From contig NZ_JNXG01000010.1 of the NCBI RefSeq assembly GCF_000717025.1, positions 1 through 64,000 of the forward strand: a DNA stretch of 64,000 nucleotides, read 5' to 3'. The stretch comes from Streptomyces atroolivaceus (lineage in GTDB: Bacteria > Actinomycetota > Actinomycetes > Streptomycetales > Streptomycetaceae). Each line of letters begins with the position of its first letter. Positions within the stretch are counted from its first letter, which is position 1. Under the pieces are notes generated by a model that was not told the origin of the DNA, did no database searches, and worked only from the letters and a program-made list of their open reading frames with translations. Positions 57,261 to 64,000 of this stretch are shown here, one piece after another. A program made the position numbers and the translations under genes.

Positions 57261-58421
57261 GTGTTTGTCACGACCAGCAATCCTTCGCACCGGGAACCGG
57301 TGCGGGTCGCGATCGTCGGCACGGGTGCCATCGCGCGTGGCAGCCATCTGCCCGCGCTGACCGCACTCGCCTCCGGTCAGCCGTTGGAGATCGTCGCCGC
57401 GGTCGACGTCGACGCGGCATCGGTCGAGGCGTTCTGCGCCGATGCGGGGATCGCCCACCCGTACACCGACCTCGACCGGATGCTCGCCGAGCAGCGCCCG
57501 GACCTGGTCACCCTCGCCACCCCGCCCCGGTTCCACCGCGACCAGACCGTGGCCGCGCTGCGTGCCGGGGCGTGGGTGTGGTGCGAGAAGCCCCCCTGCC
57601 CCTCGCTGGAGGATTTCGACGCCATCGAGGCGGAGGAGGGGGCCCAGCAGAACGGCCCGTACGCGGCGATCGTGTTCCAGCACCGGTTCGGATCAGGTTC
57701 CCGCCACGTCCGGGAACTGCTCGCCACCCAGGCCATGGGACGGCCGCTGGTGGCCCACTGCCAGACCACCTGGTACCGGGACGAGGCGTACTACGCCGTC
57801 CCCTGGCGCGGCGTCTGGAGCAGCGAGGGCGGCGGCCCCGCGATGGGACACGGCATCCACCAGATGGATCTGCTGCTCGACCTGATGGGGCCGTGGGCGG
57901 AGATCCGCGCGATGGCCGGGCGACTGGTGCACGACGTGGAGACGGAGGACGTCTCCACCGCGCTCATTCGTTTCGAGAACGGCGCGATGGCCACCGTCGT
58001 GAACAGCGTGCTCAGCCCGGACGAGGTCAGCCGGATCCGGATCGACTGCGAGCGCGCGACGGTCGAGCTGACCCACCTGTACGGACATCGCAACGCGGAC
58101 TGGCGGATCACACCCGCTCCCGGGATCACGTCCGAAGAGGCGGACGCCTGGCGCGGCTTCGGGCCTGACGTGCCCAGTTCGCACGAGGCGCAGCTCAGAG
58201 GCCTGCTGGAGGACCTGCGAGCCGGACGCCGACCGCGGAGCAGCGGCGCGGACGGCCGCAAGAGCCTCGAGCTGGTCACCGCTCTGTACAAGGCGGCCTT
58301 CACCGGGGGCACCGTACGGGCGGGCGAGATCGGACCCGGCGATCCGTACTACGCCGCACTGCACGGCAACGCCGCCGGCTGGGCGCCGGAGCGGGAAGTA
58401 CCCGCGGAGGTGCCGGCATGA
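57261..58421 (+). CDS. Gfo/Idh/MocA family oxidoreductase
   Basis: A 386-residue NAD(P)-dependent sugar dehydrogenase-like protein. The Rossmann part has VRVAIVGTGAIARGSHLPAL, followed by the family motif ATPPRFHRDQ and WVWCEKPPCPS (EKP motif). The C-terminal domain has the GGGPAMGHGIHQMDLLLDLMG signature. It oxidises or epimerises a sugar or cyclitol. GTG 57261 and GTG 57237 are both possible starts. AAGGG lies very close to the first, so the longer form cannot be excluded. It overlaps the next gene as ATGA. Confidence 0.87.
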   Translation: MFVTTSNPSHREPVRVAIVGTGAIARGSHLPALTALASGQPLEIVAAVDVDAASVEAFCADAGIAHPYTDLDRMLAEQRPDLVTLATPPRFHRDQTVAALRAGAWVWCEKPPCPSLEDFDAIEAEEGAQQNGPYAAIVFQHRFGSGSRHVRELLATQAMGRPLVAHCQTTWYRDEAYYAVPWRGVWSSEGGGPAMGHGIHQMDLLLDLMGPWAEIRAMAGRLVHDVETEDVSTALIRFENGAMATVVNSVLSPDEVSRIRIDCERATVELTHLYGHRNADWRITPAPGITSEEADAWRGFGPDVPSSHEAQLRGLLEDLRAGRRPRSSGADGRKSLELVTALYKAAFTGGTVRAGEIGPGDPYYAALHGNAAGWAPEREVPAEVPA

Positions 58422-59347
58422 CCAGGGCCGTGGAACTCGTCCACCGGCACGGCGACCACCTCTCCGTCACCGCGACGGCGAGCGGGGTCGAACTGCTGCG
58501 TTACGTCTACCGCGCCGAGGACGCGTGGGAGGCCCCCAAGCCGTACATCCATCCCTTGCGCACACTGTCCGGCCAGGTGGTGACCGGGTACCGGCCCAAC
58601 GACCACCGATGGCACAAGGGGTTGCAGATGACGGCCTCGCATCTGTCGGGGGCGAATCTGTGGGGCGGCAACAGCTACGTGCACGGCGAGGGGTACCTCG
58701 CCCTGCCGGAGCGCGTCGGGTCCATGACGCACGCGGGTTTCGACGAGGTGTCGGTGCACGACGGCGGGGTCCGGCTCGCGGAGCGGCTGACCTGGCATCC
58801 GCACAGCGGGGAGGTCTGGGCCGAGGAGACGCGTCGCATCGAGGTGCACGACATCGATGACGTGGCAGGCAGCTGGGCGCTGACCTGGTCGTCCGCGGTC
58901 ACCAACCGGCGCGAGGAGCCGCTGCGGTTCGGCAGCCCGACGACGCACGGCCGCCCGGACGCGGGGTACACCGGCCTTTTCTGGCGGGGGCCACGTGCGT
59001 TCCGGGACGGGCGGATCATCGGTCCGGACGCCGAGGGACCGGAGATGATGGGGCAACAGGCCCCCTGGCTCGCGTTCAGCGGTGAGCACGACGAAGCAGA
59101 CGGGCACGCGACGCTGGTCTTCGTCCACTCCCCCGGGAACGACCACACCGGCGCGGCCGGTGAGCATCCGGCGCACTGGTTCGTGCGCAACTCCCCCTTC
59201 GCGGCCGTCGCCCCCTCGTTCGCCTTCCACGAGGAACTGGCACTGGCCCCGGGGGCGACTCTGACCCGCCGTTACCGGGTGCTGGTGGCCGACGGGGCCT
59301 GGGACCGCGACCGGATCGCCTCCGCGGTCGGCGGACTCCCCTGGTAA
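58418..59347 (+). CDS. PmoA-family (DUF6807-like) protein
   Basis: A 309-residue protein of the family annotated PmoA/DUF6807, found next to Gfo/Idh/MocA dehydrogenases in sugar-use loci. Conserved pieces are KPYIHPLRTLSGQVVTGYRP, DHRWHKGLQMTASHLSG, WGGNSYVHGEGYL and the beta-rich remainder with VRNSPFAAVAPSFAFHEEL. The methane monooxygenase name is historical. It more likely binds or processes a carbohydrate. It is translationally coupled to the dehydrogenase by ATGA. A terminator follows at 59423. Confidence 0.8.
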   Translation: MTRAVELVHRHGDHLSVTATASGVELLRYVYRAEDAWEAPKPYIHPLRTLSGQVVTGYRPNDHRWHKGLQMTASHLSGANLWGGNSYVHGEGYLALPERVGSMTHAGFDEVSVHDGGVRLAERLTWHPHSGEVWAEETRRIEVHDIDDVAGSWALTWSSAVTNRREEPLRFGSPTTHGRPDAGYTGLFWRGPRAFRDGRIIGPDAEGPEMMGQQAPWLAFSGEHDEADGHATLVFVHSPGNDHTGAAGEHPAHWFVRNSPFAAVAPSFAFHEELALAPGATLTRRYRVLVADGAWDRDRIASAVGGLPW

Positions 59348-59422
59348 CGGCCCGACCCAGCTCGCCGGTCCCCGGGCAGGCGCGCGCGACGCCCTCCGGA
59401 AGGCAGCGACGCTCTCGACCCG

Positions 59423-59461
59423 TCCGCCCGTCCCGTCCCGGCGGGTGGACGGACGGGCGGA
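59423..59461. terminator. Terminator after the PmoA-family gene
   Basis: 11-bp perfect stem TCCGCCCGTCC (59423-59433) and GGACGGGCGGA (59451-59461), between convergent genes. The rest of 59348-59599 shows no gene. Confidence 0.65.
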
Positions 59462-59599
59462 GCGGTGTCGCGCTCCACCAGGGCGTCGCGCACCGCTGCG
59501 CCGTCCGCGTCCGCGCCCGGCGGGCCCATCGGACTCTCCGGCCGGCCGGAGTATCCGCACCCCCTCCGGGCAGTCACGGACCCGCCCCTCGCCGCCGGC

Positions 59600-60043
59600 T
59601 CAGCTCTTCCCGGCAGGGGAGAGGACGAAGACCGGGATCTCCCGGTCGGTCTTCTCCTGGTAGTCGGCGTAGTCGGGGAACGCGTCCACGGCGCGACTCC
59701 ACCACAGGGCCTTCTCCTCCCCCGTGACCTCGCGGGCGACCATGTCCTGCCGTACGGTCCCGTCCCGCAGCTCCACCGCCGGGTCGGCTCGTACGTTGTA
59801 GTACCAGACGGGGTGCTTGGGAGCGCCGCCGAGGGAGGCGACCACGGCGTACTCGCCGTCGTGCTCGACCCGCATGAGCGGCGTCTTGCGGAGCTTTCCG
59901 CTCTTGGCGCCCCGCGTCGTCAGGAGGATGACGGGCATGCCGCGCAGAGTGGTCCCCTGCGTTCCGCCGGAGCTCTCGATGAGCTCGACCTGCTCACGGA
60001 CCCACGTCGTCGGGCTCGGCTCGTACTCGCCCTCGATCGGCAT
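59600..60043 (-). CDS. Deazaflavin (F420)-dependent nitroreductase-family protein
   Basis: A 147-residue DDN/FGD-type split-barrel protein: [58 protein letters not shown] is the family core, with the F420-binding G-x-K-SG-K-x-R-K-TP and K-x-P-x-WY-x-N motifs. It uses reduced F420 (or binds it) to reduce quinones or nitro-compounds. ATG 60043 is the start. The F420 reductase-like gene at 1805 is a possible, distant partner. Confidence 0.87.
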   Translation of the reverse strand: MPIEGEYEPSPTTWVREQVELIESSGGTQGTTLRGMPVILLTTRGAKSGKLRKTPLMRVEHDGEYAVVASLGGAPKHPVWYYNVRADPAVELRDGTVRQDMVAREVTGEEKALWWSRAVDAFPDYADYQEKTDREIPVFVLSPAGKS

Positions 60044-60162
60044 GGCTCATGTCCTCTCGTCGAAGTGCTGCGGTCGTGTGCCCATGATGGCTCCGGCACG
60101 GCCAGGGAGCGCGCAGGGACACCGGCACAGCCTGCCCGCCACGCGCCGTCTCAATCCCTGGA

Positions 60163-60179
60163 CAGCCGTGAGACGGCTG
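60163..60179. terminator. Short hairpin upstream of the ferredoxin-NADP reductase-like gene
   Basis: CAGCCGT (60163-60169), GAG loop, ACGGCTG (60173-60179). It may be a terminator or a regulatory hairpin. The surrounding 60044-60363 also holds an AT-rich stretch (60218-60246) and an inverted repeat GTAAG-N6-CTTAC (60301-60316) before the next gene. Confidence 0.3.
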
Positions 60180-60363
60180 GGCGGGGTTCCCCTCACAGAA
60201 ACCAGCCCCTTTAGGGCGCATATCTCCATATATTTCCGAATTATCACCTCGCCCCGCTCCAGGGACTCCCGGGAACAGGCCGTACCGTGGGGGCAGCGGA
60301 GTAAGCCAAGCCTTACCCCGCTGCACTCTGCCCGTGGTCGTCCGCCCTAAGGAACAACACTCC

Positions 60364-61725
60364 ATGACACGCCCCGTCCGCGTCGCCATCGTCGGAGCCG
60401 GTCCCGCCGGAATCTACGCAGCGGACGCGCTTCTCAAGTCCGAGGCCGCCCAGGAGCCGGGCGTATCGATCGACCTGTTCGAGCGCATGCCCGCCCCCTT
60501 CGGCCTGATCCGGTACGGAGTGGCTCCGGACCACCCGCGGATCAAGGGCATCGTCAAGGCGCTGCACCAGGTCCTGGACAAGCCGCAGCTGCGGCTGTTC
60601 GGCAACGTCGACTACCCCAACGACATCGGCCTGGACGACCTGCGGTCCTTCTACGACGCCGTGATCTTCTCCACCGGCGCCGACGCCGACCGCGCCCTCG
60701 ACATACCCGGGATCGAGCTCGAGGGTTCCTACGGCGCCGCGGAGTTCGTCGCCTGGTACGACGGGCACCCGGAGGTTCCGCGCACCTGGCCGCTGGAGGC
60801 CGAGAAGGTCGCCGTGCTCGGGGTCGGCAACGTGGCCCTGGACGTCGCGCGCATCCTCGCCAAGACGGCGGACGAGCTGCTTCCGACCGAGATCCCGGCG
60901 AACGTCTACGACGGGCTCAAGGCGAACAAGGCCCTGGAGGTGCACGTCTTCGGGCGGCGCGGGCCGGCCCAGGCCAAGTTCAGCCCGATGGAGCTCCGGG
61001 AGCTGGACCACTCGCCGAACATCGAGGTCATCGTGAACCCCGAGGACATCGACTACGACGACGGATCGATCGCCACCCGGCGGGAGAACAAGCAGGCCAA
61101 CATGGTCGCGTCCACCCTGGAGAACTGGGCCATCCGGGACGTGGGCGACCGTCCCCACAAGCTGTTCCTGCACTTCTTCGAGTCTCCGGTGGAGGTCGTC
61201 GGCGACGACGGCCGCGTCGTCGCGCTGCGCACCGAGCGCACGGAGCTGGACGGCACGGGCAACGTCAAGGGAACGGGCCGCTACACGGACTGGGACGTGC
61301 AGAGCGTCTACCGTGCTGTCGGCTACTACTCGGAGGAGCTCCCGAAGCTGCCCTTCGACGTGGTCTCCGGCACCGTCCCGCACGCTGCCGGACGCGTACT
61401 GGCCGGTGACGAGCCGATGCCTTCCGTGTACGTCACCGGGTGGATCAAGCGGGGTCCGATCGGCCTGATCGGACACACCAAGGGCGACGCCAACGAGACC
61501 GTGGCCTGCGTGCTGGAGGACCACGCCGCCGGCCGGCTGCCCGCGCCGACGCAGCCCGCGCCCGACGCCGTCGTCGACTTCCTGGAGCAGCGCGGTGTCC
61601 GGTACACCACCAAGGAGGGCTGGCACCGCCTGGACGCCCACGAGCAGGCGCTCGGCGCCGAACAGGGCCGTGAGCGCATCAAGGTCGTCGACCGCGCGGC
61701 CATGCTGGACGCGTCCGGGGCCTGA
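60364..61725 (+). CDS. Ferredoxin-NADP+ reductase, adrenodoxin-reductase-like (FprA type)
   Basis: A 453-residue FAD/NADP flavoprotein. It has the N-terminal FAD motif VAIVGAGPAGIYAADALL, FERMPAPFGLIRYGVAPDHPRIKG, TGADADRALDIPG, the NADP motif VAVLGVGNVALDVARIL, GRRGPAQAKFSPMELREL and the C-terminal GWIKRGPIGLIGHTKGDANETV. It passes electrons from NADPH to ferredoxin, for example for P450s. AAGGAA lies 11 nt before ATG 60364. It is monocistronic with a strong terminator. Confidence 0.92.
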   Translation: MTRPVRVAIVGAGPAGIYAADALLKSEAAQEPGVSIDLFERMPAPFGLIRYGVAPDHPRIKGIVKALHQVLDKPQLRLFGNVDYPNDIGLDDLRSFYDAVIFSTGADADRALDIPGIELEGSYGAAEFVAWYDGHPEVPRTWPLEAEKVAVLGVGNVALDVARILAKTADELLPTEIPANVYDGLKANKALEVHVFGRRGPAQAKFSPMELRELDHSPNIEVIVNPEDIDYDDGSIATRRENKQANMVASTLENWAIRDVGDRPHKLFLHFFESPVEVVGDDGRVVALRTERTELDGTGNVKGTGRYTDWDVQSVYRAVGYYSEELPKLPFDVVSGTVPHAAGRVLAGDEPMPSVYVTGWIKRGPIGLIGHTKGDANETVACVLEDHAAGRLPAPTQPAPDAVVDFLEQRGVRYTTKEGWHRLDAHEQALGAEQGRERIKVVDRAAMLDASGA

Positions 61726-61745
61726 CGGCCGACGAGCCGCCCCCC

Positions 61746-61784
61746 GCGCCCCTGTCATCCCTGCCCGAGGGGTGGCAGGGGCGC
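61746..61784 (+). terminator. Terminator after the ferredoxin-NADP reductase-like gene
   Basis: GCGCCCCTG (61746-61754) pairs with CAGGGGCGC (61776-61784), with further internal pairing, 20 nt after the stop. The remainder of 61785-62217 shows no supported gene. Confidence 0.7.
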
Positions 61785-62217
61785 GGTGCTTGTCCGGGGC
61801 CGCGCGTAGGCTCCGAGGACGACGCGTGCCCGAGTACCGGGCACTCGTAGAGGCGGCCTGGGCAGCGGGCGCTCCGCGGCCTCCACCCCCTTCACCAGCC
61901 ACCGGACGCACTCCGCTTCTCCACCAGCGCCCGCCCTCGCCTGCCGTCGTCCCGATGCGCCTGGACGCACACCCAGGCGCGTGGTTCACCGTCAGCACCC
62001 ACCACAGGGGCGAAAAAGCCCTCGCGGAGACCTCGGCCCCGCAGGAGTCGGTGGACGCAGCAGTACACCGCCTGCCCCAGCGCCGCGGCCCCGTGACGCC
62101 GGATCGAGGACGGCGCGCGGGAGCTGCTCACCGAGCGCCGGCGCGCGGGACCTGGCGGTGCGCCCGCGCGCTCGCCGTGAACGGAACGCCGGCTTCCCGA
62201 GGCCGTAGACTCGCCGG

Positions 62218-62838
62218 ATGGCCAAGTACTTCGATGTGCACCCCGAAAACCCCCAGCGCCGCACCATCACCAACGTGGCCGAGAGCATCCGGTCCGGGGC
62301 ACTCGTCGCGTATCCGACGGATTCCTGTTACGCGTTGGGATGCCAGCTGGGCAGCCGCGACGGGATCGACCGCATCCGGTCGATCCGGAACCTCGACGAC
62401 CGTCACCACTTCACCCTGGTGTGCCAGAACTTCGCGCAGCTCGGCCAGTTCGTCCAGGTCGACAACGACGTCTTCCGCACGATCAAGGCGGCGACACCCG
62501 GCAGTTACACCTTCATCCTTCCCGCGACCAGAGAAGTGCCGCGGCAGTTGCTGCACCCCAAGAAGAAGACCGTCGGCGTCCGGATCCCGGATCACACCGT
62601 CACGCAGGCACTTCTGACCGAGCTCGGTGAGCCGCTGCTGTCGAGCACGCTGCTCCTGCCGGACGAGGAGGAGCCGCTGACGCAGGGCTGGGAGATCAAG
62701 GAGCGCCTCGACCATGTCGTGGACGTCGTGCTCGACTCGGGCGACTGCGGCACCGAGCCGACCACCGTCATCGACTTCTCCGGCGGCGAGCTGGAGGTCG
62801 TACGGCGAGGAGCGGGCGACCTGACCCGTTTCGAGTAG
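62218..62838 (+). CDS. L-threonylcarbamoyladenylate synthase family (Sua5/YciO-type) protein
   Basis: A 206-residue YrdC/YciO-fold protein: VAESIRSGALVAYPTDSCYALGCQLGSRDGIDRI, DDRHHFTLVCQNFAQLGQF, PGSYTFILPATREVPRQLLHPKKKTVGVRIPDH and STTVIDF-like TTVIDFSGGELEVVRRGAGD. The length and KKKTVG region match the YciO branch, whose role in t6A formation is less certain than that of TsaC. It is a second copy besides the housekeeping enzyme expected elsewhere. ATG 62218 is chosen from the fold start. It is monocistronic. Confidence 0.85.
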   Translation: MAKYFDVHPENPQRRTITNVAESIRSGALVAYPTDSCYALGCQLGSRDGIDRIRSIRNLDDRHHFTLVCQNFAQLGQFVQVDNDVFRTIKAATPGSYTFILPATREVPRQLLHPKKKTVGVRIPDHTVTQALLTELGEPLLSSTLLLPDEEEPLTQGWEIKERLDHVVDVVLDSGDCGTEPTTVIDFSGGELEVVRRGAGDLTRFE

Positions 62839-62950
62839 GGCACCGCCCGCACGGTCACTCCGCGCTTCCGGCACCCCCGCTGAGATGCGCGCACCCCCGG
62901 GTGCCTGGTTCGGTGGAGGGGTCCGCTCCGCCCAGTGCCAGGGAGTGATC

Positions 62951-63142
62951 ATGAGCGAGTCAGATGACGTCCGGAGCCGTCTCCAGCAGATGCGCGGCGA
63001 GGCCGAGGATCTCGAGAAGGCCGCCGAGCAGGCCACCGACCCCGCGGAACGCCGACGCCTCCAGGACGAAGCCCACCGTCTCGAATCCCAGAGCGTGCAG
63101 GTCAGCGGCATGGCGAGCGGGGACATCTACCCCATGGAGTAG
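62951..63142 (+). CDS. Small hypothetical protein, DUF6381-like, 63 aa
   Basis: A helical, highly charged protein: MSESDDVRSRLQQMRGEAED, LEKAAEQATDPAERRRLQDEAHRLESQSVQVSGMASGDIYPME. The coiled-coil-like repeat and the GSGDIYP-type ending recall DUF6381 proteins of Streptomyces; function unknown. GGGAG lies 7 nt before ATG 62951. It stands alone. The following 63143-63301 contains no gene. Confidence 0.65.
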   Translation: MSESDDVRSRLQQMRGEAEDLEKAAEQATDPAERRRLQDEAHRLESQSVQVSGMASGDIYPME

Positions 63143-63301
63143 ACCGGGGAGCGCGGCTGCGGGCCGAGGTCCCACTTGCCTCCACCGGAGCGGCATGTTA
63201 ATACCGGAACTGAGGTGACATGCGGTGGATGCGCGGAGGGCGGGGCACGGGCTTCCCCTCCCCCGCCCCGCTCTCCGCCCGCGCTCCGCGAAGGGGAACC
63301 G

Positions 63302-63700
63302 GTGACGTACATGAAATGGCATGAGTTCCTGGAGGCCGTCCAGGAACGCGGCGCTTATCCCTCGGCCATGGAGGCGGAGCGCGCGTCCCGCGTGGTGCTG
63401 GCGCTGCTCGGGGCACATCTGGTCGGCGAGGAGCGCAACGAGTTGGCCGCCCGGCTGCCGGAGACCTTCGCGCTCATCCTCCTGAACCCTCTCCAGGCTG
63501 CCGAGCCCCTCAGCTCCGAGCGTTTCGTGCGCGCGGTATCCGCCTGGATCGAAGGCGCGAGCGAGCAGACCGCGGCCTGGGACACCGGTGCCGTGCTCAG
63601 CGTGGTGGCCGACGCCTCGGGTGAGGAACTGCTCGAACGCCTCCTGCTGCAGCTGCCCCCTGGATACGATCTTCTTTTCGGCCACCCCAACAGCGGCTGA
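63302..63700 (+). CDS. DUF2267 domain protein
   Basis: A 132-residue all-helical DUF2267 protein: KWHEFLEAVQERGAYPSAMEAERASRVVLALLGAHLVGEERNELAARLPETFALILLN, then VRAVSAWIEGASEQTAAWDTGAVLSVVADASGEELLERLLLQLPPGYDLLFG. DUF2267 proteins are common in stress-related clusters of Actinobacteria, with unknown biochemistry. GTG 63302 is preferred because AAGGGGAA is 6 nt upstream. ATG 63311 is in frame but further from it. Confidence 0.82.
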   Translation: MTYMKWHEFLEAVQERGAYPSAMEAERASRVVLALLGAHLVGEERNELAARLPETFALILLNPLQAAEPLSSERFVRAVSAWIEGASEQTAAWDTGAVLSVVADASGEELLERLLLQLPPGYDLLFGHPNSG

Positions 63701-63703
63701 CCC

Positions 63704-64000
63704 TCAGCCCAGGCCGGCGATCCGCGCAAGCCGCCGCATCGAGTCCACCAGCGCCTCACGGTCGTACGTGCTCGTGGTGACCAGCACCTCGTCGGCGCCG
63801 GTCTCCTCGATCACCAGCTCGAGTCCGGCCCTCACCCTGTCCTCGGTCCCCGCCAGGTGTCCTTCCAGCCCGTTCTCGAACAGCCTGCGCTCCTTCTCGG
63901 TCATGGCCAGCGCTTCGATCCGCTCCGCCGATACCAGCGGCGGGAAGGACCCGTGGGTGCGCGAGTACGCCATGGACCAGGCCTCGGGGACCAGCAGTCG
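63704..64000 (-). CDS. Luciferase-like (LLM class) flavin-dependent oxidoreductase, C-terminal part
   Basis: The gene enters the window from the right. About 98 residues are visible, beginning LLVPEAWSMAYSRTHGSFPP and ending VEDRV-like GTEDRVRAGLELVIEETGADEVLVTTSTYDREALVDSMRRLARIAGLG. The GTEDRVRAGLELVIEETGADEVLV pattern is the C-terminal part of bacterial luciferase-like FMN/F420 monooxygenases. It is truncated by the window edge, not broken. It converges with the DUF2267 gene. Confidence 0.82.
   Translation of the reverse strand, partial: RLLVPEAWSMAYSRTHGSFPPLVSAERIEALAMTEKERRLFENGLEGHLAGTEDRVRAGLELVIEETGADEVLVTTSTYDREALVDSMRRLARIAGLG

Noticed and set aside
60301..60316. Possible iron box (GTAAG-N6-CTTAC) before the ferredoxin-NADP reductase-like gene
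   Set aside because: The match to the DmdR/IdeR consensus is too weak. Only an inverted repeat can be stated.
60313..61998. 561-aa minus-strand frame opposite the ferredoxin-NADP reductase-like gene
   Set aside because: No family motif and full overlap with a clearly identified flavoprotein.
61785..62217. Short frames between the reductase-like gene and the Sua5/YciO gene
   Set aside because: No convincing ribosome-binding site, no family motif and mixed composition. Left as non-coding.

Overview
The window is high-GC DNA (about 70% G+C). It uses GTG, TTG and CTG starts, twin-arginine signals, Streptomyces-type gene families (DUF6397, DUF6480, DUF6131, SpoIIE/PP2C with an anti-sigma-like ATPase) and a gvpOAFGYZJLSK gas-vesicle cluster. 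This points to a Streptomyces chromosome. No rRNA, tRNA, CRISPR array or intact mobile element was seen.

Region 1 (1-6.8 kb) is a decaying edge. It holds a second-copy cytochrome oxidase subunit I gene with an internal deletion, a fragmented radical-SAM gene and an ArsR-SRPBCC regulator with an in-frame stop. Between them lie intact genes: a GH25 lysozyme, an F420-dependent NADP reductase-like protein, an SRPBCC protein, a secreted SGNH esterase and a small protein with a TTA (bldA-type) codon. Region 2 (6.8-11.9 kb) is an L-rhamnose catabolic operon (isomerase, bifunctional aldolase/dehydrogenase, rhamnulokinase). Its promoter is flanked by two LacI-type operators, and a strong stem-loop lies just before rhaB.

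Region 3 (11.9-23.6 kb) has an HIBYL-CoA hydrolase and a PAS-GAF-PP2C-ATPase signalling protein. It also has an LAXTG surface protein, a roadblock protein beside a conservon-GTPase remnant, a methyltransferase, an MpaB-like oxygenase, a MOSC protein with an apparent CTG start and a fatty-acid desaturase. Region 4 (23.7-33.4 kb) has an SNF2 helicase coupled to a SWIM zinc-finger protein, a secreted amidase, a Ser/Thr kinase, a DHA2 efflux pump with its own operator, and an AA10 LPMO preceded by a CebR-like box.

Region 5 (33.5-39.3 kb) is the complete ten-gene gas-vesicle operon. GvpY is a striking polyampholyte: a long Glu-rich hexad repeat followed by an Ala/Lys-rich H1-like tail. GvpZ has an acidic tail. 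Region 6 (39.4-47.3 kb) has a PHP protein, a compact trio (haem-oxygenase-like diiron protein, HemK2-type methyltransferase, CDGSH iron-sulfur protein), a FUSC transporter, an HhH endonuclease and a secreted GDPD-like protein.

Region 7 (47.4-54.4 kb) is an acyl-CoA dehydrogenase operon behind a TetR-like palindrome. It is followed by a probably leaderless XRE-cupin regulator, a PIG-L deacetylase, a rhodanese behind a perfect CsoR/CstR-type palindrome and an alpha/beta hydrolase. Region 8 (54.8-64 kb) has an aldo/keto reductase, an acetylxylan esterase and a Gfo/Idh/MocA plus PmoA-family sugar operon with a LacI-type operator. It also has an F420-type nitroreductase, a ferredoxin-NADP reductase-like enzyme, a Sua5/YciO protein, two small proteins and a partial luciferase-like oxidoreductase at the right edge.

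Gene families and functions come from reading the translations. No database search was possible. Starts were chosen by ribosome-binding sites, overlaps and promoter positions.
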